Positions 19,317-27,456 of a stretch of DNA of 27,456 nt are shown here, in pieces. The translations under genes and the position numbers were made by a program. Below the pieces are notes generated by a model. The model did not search any database. It was not told where the DNA came from and saw nothing but the letters and a program-made list of their open reading frames with translations. Within the stretch, counting starts at the first letter, position 1; each line of letters begins with the position of its first letter. The stretch spans positions 1-27,456 of the forward strand of contig SMOI01000399.1 of the NCBI GenBank assembly GCA_008000375.1, written 5' to 3'. Source of the DNA: Poteriospumella lacustris (Eukaryota; Sar; Chrysophyceae; Chromulinales; Dinobryaceae).

Positions 19317-21089
19317 TCAGTCGACATGTGCAGCCAGCCATCGACCATCGCGATCGTACAGCGCCCACAACTGCCACCGAAGCGGCTGCGACGGCGGCTG
19401 CGACTGTCCCGGTGCCACGTCCTGCGCGTCGCCACCACCACCGTCGGCAGCATCGTCGTCGTCGTCTTCGTCGTCGTCGTCGGCACCGTTCGCCGTCGGT
19501 TTCGCTTTGCGAGAGGAGGGGCCACCACTCGGGCGACGGGGCCTCGTCGTCGTCGTCGTTGTCGTCGTCGTTGTCGTCGTCGACGCGGCTTTCTCCGATC
19601 CACGTGACACCGCCGCCGAGCGACTCTGTCGCCGTTGGCTGACCGTCGTCGATGCCGTCGTGGGTGCAGCCGGTGCCGCTGTGGTGGCGGCGGTGGTGGT
19701 GGTCTTGGGCGCGGTGGCCCCGGTGCGTACGGTGGCGGTGGAGAGCGATGGTCGTCGGGTAGTGGCCACGCCGCTGGCGGGAGCATGGGCATGGGCGGTG
19801 GTGGTGGCGCTGGTGGCGGTAGACGAGGGCGGACGAGGTACCAGCGACGGTAGCGTAGTGGTGGTGACGGTACAAGAGACAGCTGCCATCGCGGAGGTCA
19901 ACGCGGCGACGGCGGTGGTCGCCTCGGCTGCGGGTGGTGTGACGTGGAAGACGGCCACGGCACAATACGGCAACGGGCCCAGACGCTGGCCGGGGCCGTG
20001 GGCATCGGCGTGCAAATGACGAATGGTTTCCCGGTGGCCCACAATGATTGGCAGTACCCACGGCACCTGCTGCTCAGTAGCGGCGGCTGTGGTGGCGGTG
20101 GCGGCTGTGGCGGCGGTGGCGGCTGTGGCGGCGGTTGCAGTGGTGGCGGTGGCGGTGGGGGTGGGCGTCGTCGGTGCGCAGTGGTGGCGAAGGATATGCC
20201 GCCAGGTGGCTCGCCAGGGTAAACCCCCAGTGGACGTGCCCATCCCCGACGAGGAGGAGGAGGACGGAAGTGGCAAGGGAAAGCTATTACGTAGCGTAGA
20301 GGTCGGATGAGGTATCGTGGCCGCTGCGGGGGGTGCTTCGCCGTCGACGAAAAGGACATCGGGGTACTGCGCTTGCCACGTGGCGACGGAGACGAATTGA
20401 AACGGCGGCTGGTGCGGCTGCTGGTCACGCTTCTGTACGCAGCTGAGAATACGCGACAGCCCACGAGAGAGAACAATCACGGGCGGGGCCTCGGTAGTGG
20501 TGGCGGTGGCGGTGGCGGCGAGTCGTCGCGCAATGGCGATGGCCGTTTGCACGGTGCGAACAGTGCGCGAGCAGTAGAGATGGACGCGTAGCGGGCGTGG
20601 ACGTGGACGTGGGCGTGGTACAGCTGGTATAGGTGGCTTAGAAGACGATGATGATGGGACGATGGGCGGTAGCGTGCAGACGGGTGCGTCGATGGACTCG
20701 ACGGCGGCGGCCGTCGTCGTTGTCGTCGTCGGTGTCGGTGTCGGTATCGGTGGGTGGAGCTCGGTGAACGGACGAAGCGCATTTGCGATGGTCACGGCGA
20801 CTTCTTCGGCGAGTTGGAGGCCGTTAGGTTCCGATAACGGTGGGTCGTGACTGAACGAGTAGTGGTCGCGGTCGTCGATGGTCGTCGGGTGCTTCTTCGT
20901 CGCTTGGGCGACCAAGCGCTTCCACACGTCCGGGTGAGACTCGTCCAGACGTTCCGAATGCCGTATAACTAACACGGGAAACCCATGCGTAGTGGTAGTG
21001 GTTGTAGTATCGTGTGTGTCGGTGGTCGACAACGACGGTTCCAACAGCTGAGTCAAGGTCGCGGTCAACGTGGGTCGTTGTTGTTCCAT
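19317..21089 (-). CDS. Histidine-phosphatase-superfamily protein with low-complexity insertions
   Basis: A single exon of 590 residues from an ATG at 21089. Motifs in order: VIRHSER at 41-47 (the catalytic RHG-type motif, here RHS), DPPLSEPNGLQLAE at 82-95, YCSRTVRTVQTA at 172-183, and VGHRETIRHL at 350-359 with the second catalytic His. This order matches the phosphoglycerate-mutase-like fold. The RH-x-ER start and DPPLS resemble TULA/ecdysteroid-phosphatase type members. The substrate cannot be told. Thr-, Pro-, Ser- and Ala-rich stretches separate the motifs, for example 115-168 and 304-338. After the strand AVAVFHV (377-383) about 185 residues of Thr/Ala/Pro-rich and acidic sequence intervene before RWQLWALYDRDGRWL, which looks like the last core strand. 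The Prp3 stop lies 588 bp upstream of this gene's start codon. Confidence 0.78.
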   Translation of the reverse strand: MEQQRPTLTATLTQLLEPSLSTTDTHDTTTTTTTHGFPVLVIRHSERLDESHPDVWKRLVAQATKKHPTTIDDRDHYSFSHDPPLSEPNGLQLAEEVAVTIANALRPFTELHPPIPTPTPTTTTTTAAAVESIDAPVCTLPPIVPSSSSSKPPIPAVPRPRPRPRPLRVHLYCSRTVRTVQTAIAIARRLAATATATTTEAPPVIVLSRGLSRILSCVQKRDQQPHQPPFQFVSVATWQAQYPDVLFVDGEAPPAAATIPHPTSTLRNSFPLPLPSSSSSSGMGTSTGGLPWRATWRHILRHHCAPTTPTPTATATTATAATAATAATAATATTAAATEQQVPWVLPIIVGHRETIRHLHADAHGPGQRLGPLPYCAVAVFHVTPPAAEATTAVAALTSAMAAVSCTVTTTTLPSLVPRPPSSTATSATTTAHAHAPASGVATTRRPSLSTATVRTGATAPKTTTTAATTAAPAAPTTASTTVSQRRQSRSAAVSRGSEKAASTTTTTTTTTTTTRPRRPSGGPSSRKAKPTANGADDDDEDDDDDAADGGGGDAQDVAPGQSQPPSQPLRWQLWALYDRDGRWLAAHVD

Positions 21090-21676
21090 CGCTGTTTTAT
21101 GAGGAGTCGCCCGGTGGTTGTCTTAGGGGGGACAGGCAATACCACGTACTGTACGTACCACGCATGGATCGGCCCACCCAACCCAAAATCAAATCTGTCT
21201 CGCTGTTTCCGGACGCAAAGACAAAGACGCCTCGTCACCGACGACGACGAGGTCACACCGATCGATCACCGACCGCCGTCATCGTCGTCATGAATACCCC
21301 AATCTGGTACGTAACTGTGAAGGAAATTCCTACTATATGTGTGCCAATAATGCACTACGATAGTACAGAGGACGACCCTCCCCTGTTGTGCCTGCTGCCG
21401 CCCCGCAGGTCGCACGGCCGCCCTGCTGGCCCTCTCAGTGTACTTAACAATCAAACGCGTTTTGAGTGGGCTCCATCTCACTCTCTGCCCCCATCGCCCC
21501 CGTCACACAACAGCGGTGCAGTGTGTGTCGCCTGGCCGCCACTCGCTGAACGTCGCTGCCGTTACACACAGTGTGTGTAGTGTACATGTATAGTACGCCT
21601 TACGCCTTACAGGTGGACAACCAACATCTCCTCCTACGACGACTACTACGACTACAGCTGTTGCTGCTATCGGACG
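21090..21676. other. Intergenic region between Prp3 and the phosphatase gene
   Basis: This 587-bp region, between two genes read in the same direction, holds the Prp3 3' flank and the phosphatase promoter. I see no gene or marked structure beyond short GT-rich and CGCCTTA repeats near 21590-21612. Confidence 0.5.
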
Positions 21677-24600
21677 TTAGTTCCAGAAATCGGCGTCGAA
21701 AATGTCGCCGATCGACGAAGCGGCCGCAGCAGTGGCACCGGCTGAAGCGTCACCACCGTCCGACGTGGCACCCTCCGACGCCGTCTTTCCACTAGCTCCA
21801 CGGACCGCCGCGGCTGCCTCCTTGCGACGGTGGGTCCACGAGGTCTTGTCGCGCTGCTCGGCCTGCAGCAGCATGTCCCAGAACGGTGCCATCGCCTTCG
21901 TGTCGCAGAGCTGGCGCGCTTGGTCCTTCGACGACACCGCGTGGAACTTGAAGCCCGGGAACGCCCGCTTCGCCACCAGCCCCTGCCAGAGCAGCTCGCA
22001 CTTCGCGTACGGACGACGCTGCGGCGCGCCGACCAGGCCCCCGCCGGGGTACCCGTAGCCCACACCGCCGCCACCGCCACCAGCTGCTGCCGCACCGCCC
22101 GCCGTAACAGCACCACCGCCGCCGCCAGTGGCATCCATCGCACCCGACGCGCCATCGCCCACGCTGCCCTCGTCGTCATCGTCGTCGTCGCTGTCGCTGC
22201 TGTCCTCGTCACCGTCACCGTCCGCGTCACCGTCGCCGCCACCGTCACCGTCACCGTCGCCACCGTCACCAGCGTCGCCACCGTTCGCAGGCTTCGCCTC
22301 GTCGTCGCCCGTGTCCATCGACGCCTCTTGCTGTTGCTGCTGCTGTTGCTGTTCCTGCTGTTGCTGCTCCTGCTGCGCCTTCGCCTGCAGCGCCTCCAGA
22401 TACCCCGGGGGGTACATCGTCGCCTCCGCGTCACCTGCGCCCAGCGCCTCCTCATCCGCCGTCACCGCCACCTCCACCTCCACCGCAACCGCGGCGGCCT
22501 TCGCGGGGACGTACCACGACCACTGAATCCGCTTCGTCATCAGCTTCACGAACTTCCGCAGCCCTTTCGCGCCCCCTTCCACGATCACCAAATTGTACTG
22601 CTCCAGCGCCTCCGCCTCCTTCTCCACCGCCGCTGCCGCTGCCGCCGCGTCAGACGCGTCCGTCGCGTCCCCAGCGGCTGCCGCTGCGGAGGACGAGGCC
22701 TTGGGCAGGTGGCAGAGCAGCGCCATCCCGGTCAACAGCCATTGCTGCGCATGGACATCGACCTTGTACTGATACTTGGCACACGTCAGGTCCGTCACCC
22801 GGAACACCGCTTGATAACACGCCTGTTGCGCGTCCTGCTGCAACTGTTGCCGTGACTTGAGCTTGCGTTGCTGTGGCGTCAGGGTCGCGGCGAGGTTGCG
22901 CATGGCGTGGTTCAACATCCGCTTTTGAATCTGTTCGACGACTTTGCGTTCGACCTTGGACGGGTCGGCGACGGCGGTGTCGCCGAGGATTTTCATGAAA
23001 TTCGACAATTTGAATTTGGGTTCCGGGGGCGGCAGGAGGCCGAGCATTTGTTGTTCGCGTTTGGAGCGTTCCCGTTCGGCACGGGTGGCTTTGCGGAGCT
23101 TCTTCCGTTCAGCTTTGGTGAGATAGGTGGGCATCAACGTGGGCGTGGTCTTCTCCGGCAACAGCGGTTTCACCGGCGGCGGGTGTTGCACGTATTTGTG
23201 CGTCTTGCAGTGCTGCAGCTGCAGCGCCGCGTATTCGTCGGCGTCGCCATCGCCGTCTCCGTCGTGGTCGGCTTCTCCTCCGTCCTCTGTAGCCGTGGCA
23301 CTAGCCGCAGAGGCGGAGGCGGGCGGCTTCTTCTTCGCATCGGCGGCGGCGGCGTTGGCGGCGGTGGCGGCGTTGGCGGCGGTGGGGTGGCCCAAGAGCA
23401 AGCGCTGCACGACGCGACGTCGCTCGCGTGTCGCCTTGGGCAGATACAACTCGTCCCACCATTCCAGCGCGGGGCAGTGTTCGTCCAACGCGGCCCGCGG
23501 CGGTGGAGGCACCGTGAACGATGGCGGCAGCGAGGGCGCCGAGGAGTCGATGGCGACGACGGGCGCCATGGTCAGCTCCGGGACGACGCAGGGGATGTCC
23601 TTCAGGTACTCGGGGATCCCGTCGTCCTCCTCGTCCTCGTCGTCCTCCGCGTCGTCTTCGTCGTCGTCCTCTGCGTCGTCGTCTCCATCGTCGTCGCTGG
23701 CAACGTCGCCACCGGCCGCGTCATCTCCTTCGCCACGCGCCGCTTTCGCTGCCGCGGCCGTTTCTCGCTTCTTCTGTTTCAGTTTCGCTTGTTTCGCCAG
23801 CTGTTTCCGCCCCGACGCGTACCCGGACACCATTTTGCGCTCTTCTTTCTCTTTCCACGCCTCCTCCGCGGCGATGAACGTACCCGGGTCGACGAACTGC
23901 AGCGCCCGCTTCGCGCGCAATTCGCGTTTGCGGTCGTTGATCGCCAGACGCGTGTCAATGGCCCCCACCGCCTCGGCGGCGGCGGTGGTGGTCGCTCGGA
24001 GAGGATCCGCGACGGCGGATGATGGGACGACAGTGGTCGCGGTGGTGGTCGCTGTGGCGGCAGCGGTGGCGGTGGCGGTCGCATCGACCGTCGCGTGCGC
24101 ATGCGACGATGCTGCTGCAACTGCGGCCACCTGCCGGTGTGCAAGATAAGGGTTCTCTTTCTTCTTGGGCGGTTGATGGGCGGTGCTCGCTGACGTGGCG
24201 GCGGCGGCGATGTTGTTGTTGGCGGCGAGCGTTTTGATGGGCGCGAGGGTCTTGGCGGTGAGCACGTTGCCGTGTTCGTCGATCTCGCGGCCCTGCGCGT
24301 CCAACAGCAGCGGGCGGATCTGCGTCAGGGCCGAGAGCTTCTTCTCTTGGGCAGCCAATTGCGCACGTAACGCCGCTTGGGCAACCGCCGACGAGAGATG
24401 AAGACTCGCGGCCGGTGGAACGGCGGCGGTGGCCACCGCTGCGGCGGCGGCGGCGGCCGGTGGGAAACCAGGTACCAGGCCCAAGGCAGAGGTCGTCGAG
24501 GCGATCTGATTGGACACACACAGGAGCGTTGTAAGAAGACGAGAAAGCGTAGACGTCGTTGAAACGAAACGCGACTGACCTTGGCGGCCAGTTCACGAGA

Positions 24601-24759
24601 AATCTCCGCCGCTTTCGCAGCAGCCGTCGAGAGATCTACCGCGGGACGTTTATTGGGTGGTTCGCCATTATTCCCATCCGCTGCACCAGGAACAGTGGCA
24701 TCGTTGCTATCTTCAAAACGTGACTTTCGTTTGGTTCCCGTGAGGTTCGTTGAGCTCAT
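21677..24759 (-). CDS. PRP3: U4/U6 small nuclear ribonucleoprotein Prp3
   Basis: Exon 1 is 24759-24580 (60 codons) and exon 2 is 24505-21677. The 74-nt intron (24506-24579) has a GTCAGT donor and a CCAATCAG acceptor and falls between codons. The protein has 1002 residues, against about 680 for the human protein. Prp3 stabilises the U4/U6 di-snRNP in the tri-snRNP. The N-terminus has KRKSRFED and the helix AKAAEISRELAAK. EWWDELYLP is near 407. The PRP3 domain includes LTKAERKKLRKATRAERER and FKLSNFMKILGDTAVADPSK, followed by MLNHAMRN. The C-terminal DUF1115 domain starts with YNLVIVEGGAKGLRKFVKLM (about 695-714) and resumes at CELLWQGL (about 894), ending in MAPFWDMLL. Between these is a low-complexity insertion of about 165 residues. 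Acidic and Ala-rich stretches also swell the N-terminal half. Confidence 0.93.
22328..22380 (-). repeat. Gln-encoding CAG/CAA repeat in Prp3
   Basis: Mixed CAG and CAA codons with a few GAG encode a Gln/Glu tract inside the DUF1115 insertion. On the plus strand it reads as CTGTTG/CTGCTG repeats. Confidence 0.9.
24506..24579 (-). other. Prp3 intron 1 (74 nt)
   Basis: Minus-strand GTCAGT donor and CCAATCAG acceptor. It joins ELAAK to IASTTS without splitting a codon. Confidence 0.88.
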
Positions 24760-26137
24760 CCTCGTTGCTTCTTTGGATGGTCGACACGTCAACAGAACAA
24801 TGAGTGGAGTTGTGGGGGGGGGGCTCTTTTCCCTATCTCTCGATGGGGGGAAATCAATCAGATTCTACAAAGCCCTATCTTTGAACAACGAAGATGGAGA
24901 AGAACTCAGAATCCGTCGTTGGTCCGATCGATCGACGATCGGTCCGATCGACGCCAGTTGAACGCTATAGTTGGCGCTGAAAATACCACCGACGACCTCA
25001 GCACCGCTTACTATAGTGTCAAAGAGTCGTACATATCTCCAGTGGCACAGTCCGGTGGTATAAAGCAGGTTAGTGTGGCATAAACGTACGTATTGACATC
25101 GGCGGTGTCAAACCTACCGTAGCAGGCTCCTTCAGGCATGACGTTGACGTCTTATAAAGATAGTGTATGTTGTTCATCTGGGGTAACCAGTTTGATGTAT
25201 CTGATATTGCTCGTGTTGTAGTACCGCACCAGAATGTTGAGGTGCCAACGATGTTGTACAGTGTGTGCGAAGTGATGATCATCACACGTGACGATGACCG
25301 CTTCCCTCTCTCTCGTCCTCCACAGCGAATTGCAGACAGCCATTGTTGTGTATCGTATAGACACAGTTTGCAACCGAATACGCTTACTAATCGAGGTGTT
25401 TACATTTCTTACTGCTACCCGCCTGTGTAGTGGCGGGGGGGGGGGTTGGACCTCGAACCCCCTTTCATACTAAAAATTGGAGACAAGCTCACTGCTGATG
25501 GAAAGAATCTGCTGATGGAAACAAAACAATCATACTACACAAGCACACGCCACACCGGCTACCCGATGCGTGGACCCTACCACTATCTGTTACTCTGTCT
25601 CTCTTGGGGGTGTCCATGTGCACCCCCTTCTTACTAACACAGAGAACAGAGGAACAAGCAGCAAAACGATACGTGCAACGCAAAAGCGAAACAAAACGAA
25701 GCATAAAGAAACAAAACAAAACAGAACAAAACCAGAATAGAACAGAACACAGCACACAAAATGTAAAGCAAACAGCCCCCATCAACAAGGAACCACCATC
25801 ACGTCCACTATACTGCAACCGACCATCTGCAGCTGCAGCCGCTGCAGCTGCACATTAACATTGTTTCGTACCGGAAGGATATGCTAAAGGGTACCAACAC
25901 ATTCAGAACAAACAGAAAGTAACAAAAGAAACAAACGAACATACTAAGAAGGGCGACGAATAGCAAACTAAAGACCCCGCAAACACACAAACACACACTG
26001 TATACGGTCACTACGAGACACGCGTCGCGCCGATAACGATGCACCTGACAATGCGCGCACGAGAACGAGAACGAGAACGAGAACAATGCGGACGAGAAAG
26101 TGGCGGAGGAGTGGCGCGGCGTTGCAAAGTGGACGAC
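24760..26137. other. Intergenic region upstream of Prp3
   Basis: No supported gene. It holds a G10 run (24814-24823), GATCGATCGACGATCG-type small palindromes near 24926-24955, a G11 run (25435-25445), an AACAA/AACAG-rich stretch at about 25685-25765, and an 11-bp-arm palindrome at 25828-25852 (TGCAGCTGCAG, spacer CCG). Plus- and minus-strand frames here are short or lack an ATG. Confidence 0.5.
25828..25852. repeat. Short perfect palindrome with 3-base spacer
   Basis: TGCAGCTGCAG, then CCG, then CTGCAGCTGCA. The two 11-bp arms are exact reverse complements. It may be a protein-binding site or a by-product of a CAG/CTG-rich sequence. Confidence 0.85.
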
Positions 26138-27448
26138 CTACCACCCGACGGACGGTGTCCACGGATCGACGACGGACAGCGCGTTAACGAAGGGAACGTT
26201 GTCCTCGGGTACATCGTCCTCGACATCATCCTCCACAACGTCCTCGTCCACAGCGTCCTCCACAGCGTCCTCCACAGCGTCCTCGGCCACATCGTCCTCG
26301 TGGGCCACATCAGCATCCACACCGTCCTCGGCCACATCAGCATCCACATCGTCCTCCACACCGTCCTCCACACCGTCGTGGGCCACATCAGCATCCACAC
26401 CGTCCTCCACACCGTCGTCGGCCACATCAGCATCCACACCGTCCTCGGCCACATCAGCATCCACACCGTCCTCGGCCACATCAGCATCCACATCGTCCTC
26501 CACACCGTCCTCCACAACGTCCTCGGCCACATCAGCATCCACACCGTCCTCTGCCACAGCGTCCTCCACATCGTCCTCCACACCGTCCTCGGCCACATCA
26601 GCATCCACATCGTCCTCCACACCGTCCTCCACACCGTCGTCGGCCACATCAGCATCCACACCGTCCTCGGCCACATCAGCATCCACATCGTCCTCCACAC
26701 CTTCCTCCACAACGTCCTCGGCCACAGCGTCCTCCACATCGTCCTCCACACCGTCGTCGGCCACATCAGCATCCACACCGTCCTCGGCCAGATCAGCATC
26801 CACATCGTCGTCCACATCGTCGTCCACATCGTCGAATCGACCCTCGTGGTCGTCTTCCTCATCGGAGCCATGGTCCATTGACTCGTCCAAACGACCTTCC
26901 GATTGGTAACTGGCACTACTCACCACGCCACCGCGCCCTTTGTCCGGACCCGGACCACCGACCGCTATCGCCTGCCCATGATACGAAAGGCCAACCGCAT
27001 CGATCCGCTCGCCATAACACTCGTTGGATTGGCTCTCACTCAGCTGCCAACTGGCAACCGGGCTGCCCTTCGCCAAAGAGGGTGACAACGACAACGACAA
27101 CGACACCGACAACGGCGACGGCGATGAAGACCACATCAACGACCCATCGTCTATGCCGATGGCCAAATGCTGGTCATCGTCTTGCTTTTGCTCATGCTGC
27201 GCGGTCTGTATAACGACCTCCACATCATAGGGCACCACTGACGATCTACCCGTCGAGTCAACGTGAGGACGTCTGCAGCAGAACCAGCCCACCACAGCCG
27301 CCGCAATCAACACCATCGACAGCACCACCGCCATCGACACTAGACCCCGCCCCAGCGCCGACAGCGACGTCAGCCAGCTGTCCACGAAGCGATAGTACAT
27401 GAACACCAGCCACGCCAGCACCAACGGAGACCCGAACGACACCGCCAT
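26138..27448 (-). CDS. Membrane protein with an acidic tandem-repeat domain
   Basis: The minus-strand frame runs from an ATG at 27448 (436 residues), but no stop lies between it and the window edge 8 bp away, so the true start may be outside. A short hydrophobic stretch is at about 7-19 and a clear membrane helix at about 35-57, ending CCRR, which could be palmitoylated. Residues 60-200 are Ser-rich and variable. From about 205 to 415 it consists of tandem Asp/Glu/Val/Ala units, mainly nine residues (VDADVAEDG) mixed with four-residue units (VEDD, VEDG, VEDA). The end, VNALSVVDPWTPSVGW, is not repetitive. The family is unknown. A strongly acidic domain next to one or two helices could bind cations or basic proteins. 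The same DNA is open in other frames, including a Ser/Thr/Ala-rich plus-strand one, but those lack an ATG or a convincing start. Confidence 0.58.
   Translation of the reverse strand: MAVSFGSPLVLAWLVFMYYRFVDSWLTSLSALGRGLVSMAVVLSMVLIAAAVVGWFCCRRPHVDSTGRSSVVPYDVEVVIQTAQHEQKQDDDQHLAIGIDDGSLMWSSSPSPLSVSLSLSLSPSLAKGSPVASWQLSESQSNECYGERIDAVGLSYHGQAIAVGGPGPDKGRGGVVSSASYQSEGRLDESMDHGSDEEDDHEGRFDDVDDDVDDDVDADLAEDGVDADVADDGVEDDVEDAVAEDVVEEGVEDDVDADVAEDGVDADVADDGVEDGVEDDVDADVAEDGVEDDVEDAVAEDGVDADVAEDVVEDGVEDDVDADVAEDGVDADVAEDGVDADVADDGVEDGVDADVAHDGVEDGVEDDVDADVAEDGVDADVAHEDDVAEDAVEDAVEDAVDEDVVEDDVEDDVPEDNVPFVNALSVVDPWTPSVGW
26209..26860. repeat. Tandem minisatellite of 27-bp and 12-bp units, coding
   Basis: Units built from GTCCTCGGCCACATCAGCAT plus CCACACC (27 bp) and GTCCTCCACACC-type 12-bp units alternate over about 650 bp. 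All unit lengths are multiples of three, so expansion and contraction keep the reading frame of the acidic protein. Confidence 0.93.
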
Positions 27449-27456
27449 CTCCCACG

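Noticed and set aside
21980-22515. An intron inside Prp3 explaining the DUF1115 insertion
   Set aside because: A GTACGT donor-like site exists on the minus strand near 22510, but I found no AG that restores the frame before the conserved CELLWQG segment. Not excluded without RNA data.
26209-26860. A CRISPR-like repeat array
   Set aside because: Units are contiguous with no unique spacers, and this is a eukaryotic coding minisatellite.
26100-26909. A Ser/Thr/Ala-rich plus-strand frame across the minisatellite (mucin-like)
   Set aside because: No ATG start, and the non-repetitive ends do not look like protein. The minus frame has an ATG and membrane helices. Strand-specific RNA could overturn this.
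1-27456. tRNA, rRNA or snRNA genes
   Set aside because: I looked for tRNA B-box-like GGTTCGA contexts and conserved rRNA stretches by eye and saw none convincing. A covariance-model search would be decisive.

Overview
This window is nuclear DNA of a unicellular eukaryote. The genes carry short spliceosomal introns (63-125 nt, all GT-AG; seven reconstructed here) and prefer G or C at third codon positions. Intergenic DNA is rich in simple repeats. The gene content (a K+-dependent type H+-translocating pyrophosphatase, a ferlin, the spliceosomal protein Prp3, a Crinkler/RHS-like P-loop NTPase) fits a protist lineage. A stramenopile or rhizarian would suit, but the sequence does not settle the lineage.

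Layout. 1-1239 (-): 5' part of a Crinkler-like P-loop NTPase gene, running off the left edge through a poly-Gly hexanucleotide repeat. 2065-4349 (-): H+-pyrophosphatase, two exons. 5001-5563 and 7366-7929: two near-identical direct repeats with decayed coding sequence. Between them, 6475-7065 (-) is a small two-exon gene for a probable mitochondrial, single-pass, coiled-coil protein. 7930-9309 is gene-poor. 9310-9958 (+) is a two-exon gene for a hydrophilic 190-residue protein, the only confident plus-strand gene. 10541-11041 is a large imperfect foldback with a well-paired hairpin core, lying between the convergent 3' ends of that gene and the ferlin gene. 11252-18020 (-): a four-exon ferlin of 2152 residues with about nine C2 domains and a C-terminal anchor. 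18545-18883 (+): a possible small secreted protein. 19317-21089 (-): a histidine-phosphatase-superfamily protein. 21677-24759 (-): Prp3, two exons. 26138-27448 (-): an acidic-repeat membrane protein near the right edge.

The genes do not form one pathway. They are mostly housekeeping (vacuolar proton pumping, calcium-dependent membrane traffic, splicing) with accessory and repeat-rich material between them. Seven of the eight main genes lie on the minus strand. The most unusual items are the foldback at 10541-11041, the low-complexity insertions inside conserved folds of two neighbouring genes (phosphatase and Prp3), the 11/18-residue repeat of the mitochondrial protein, and GACA-core heptamer arrays about 200-235 bp upstream of two start codons.
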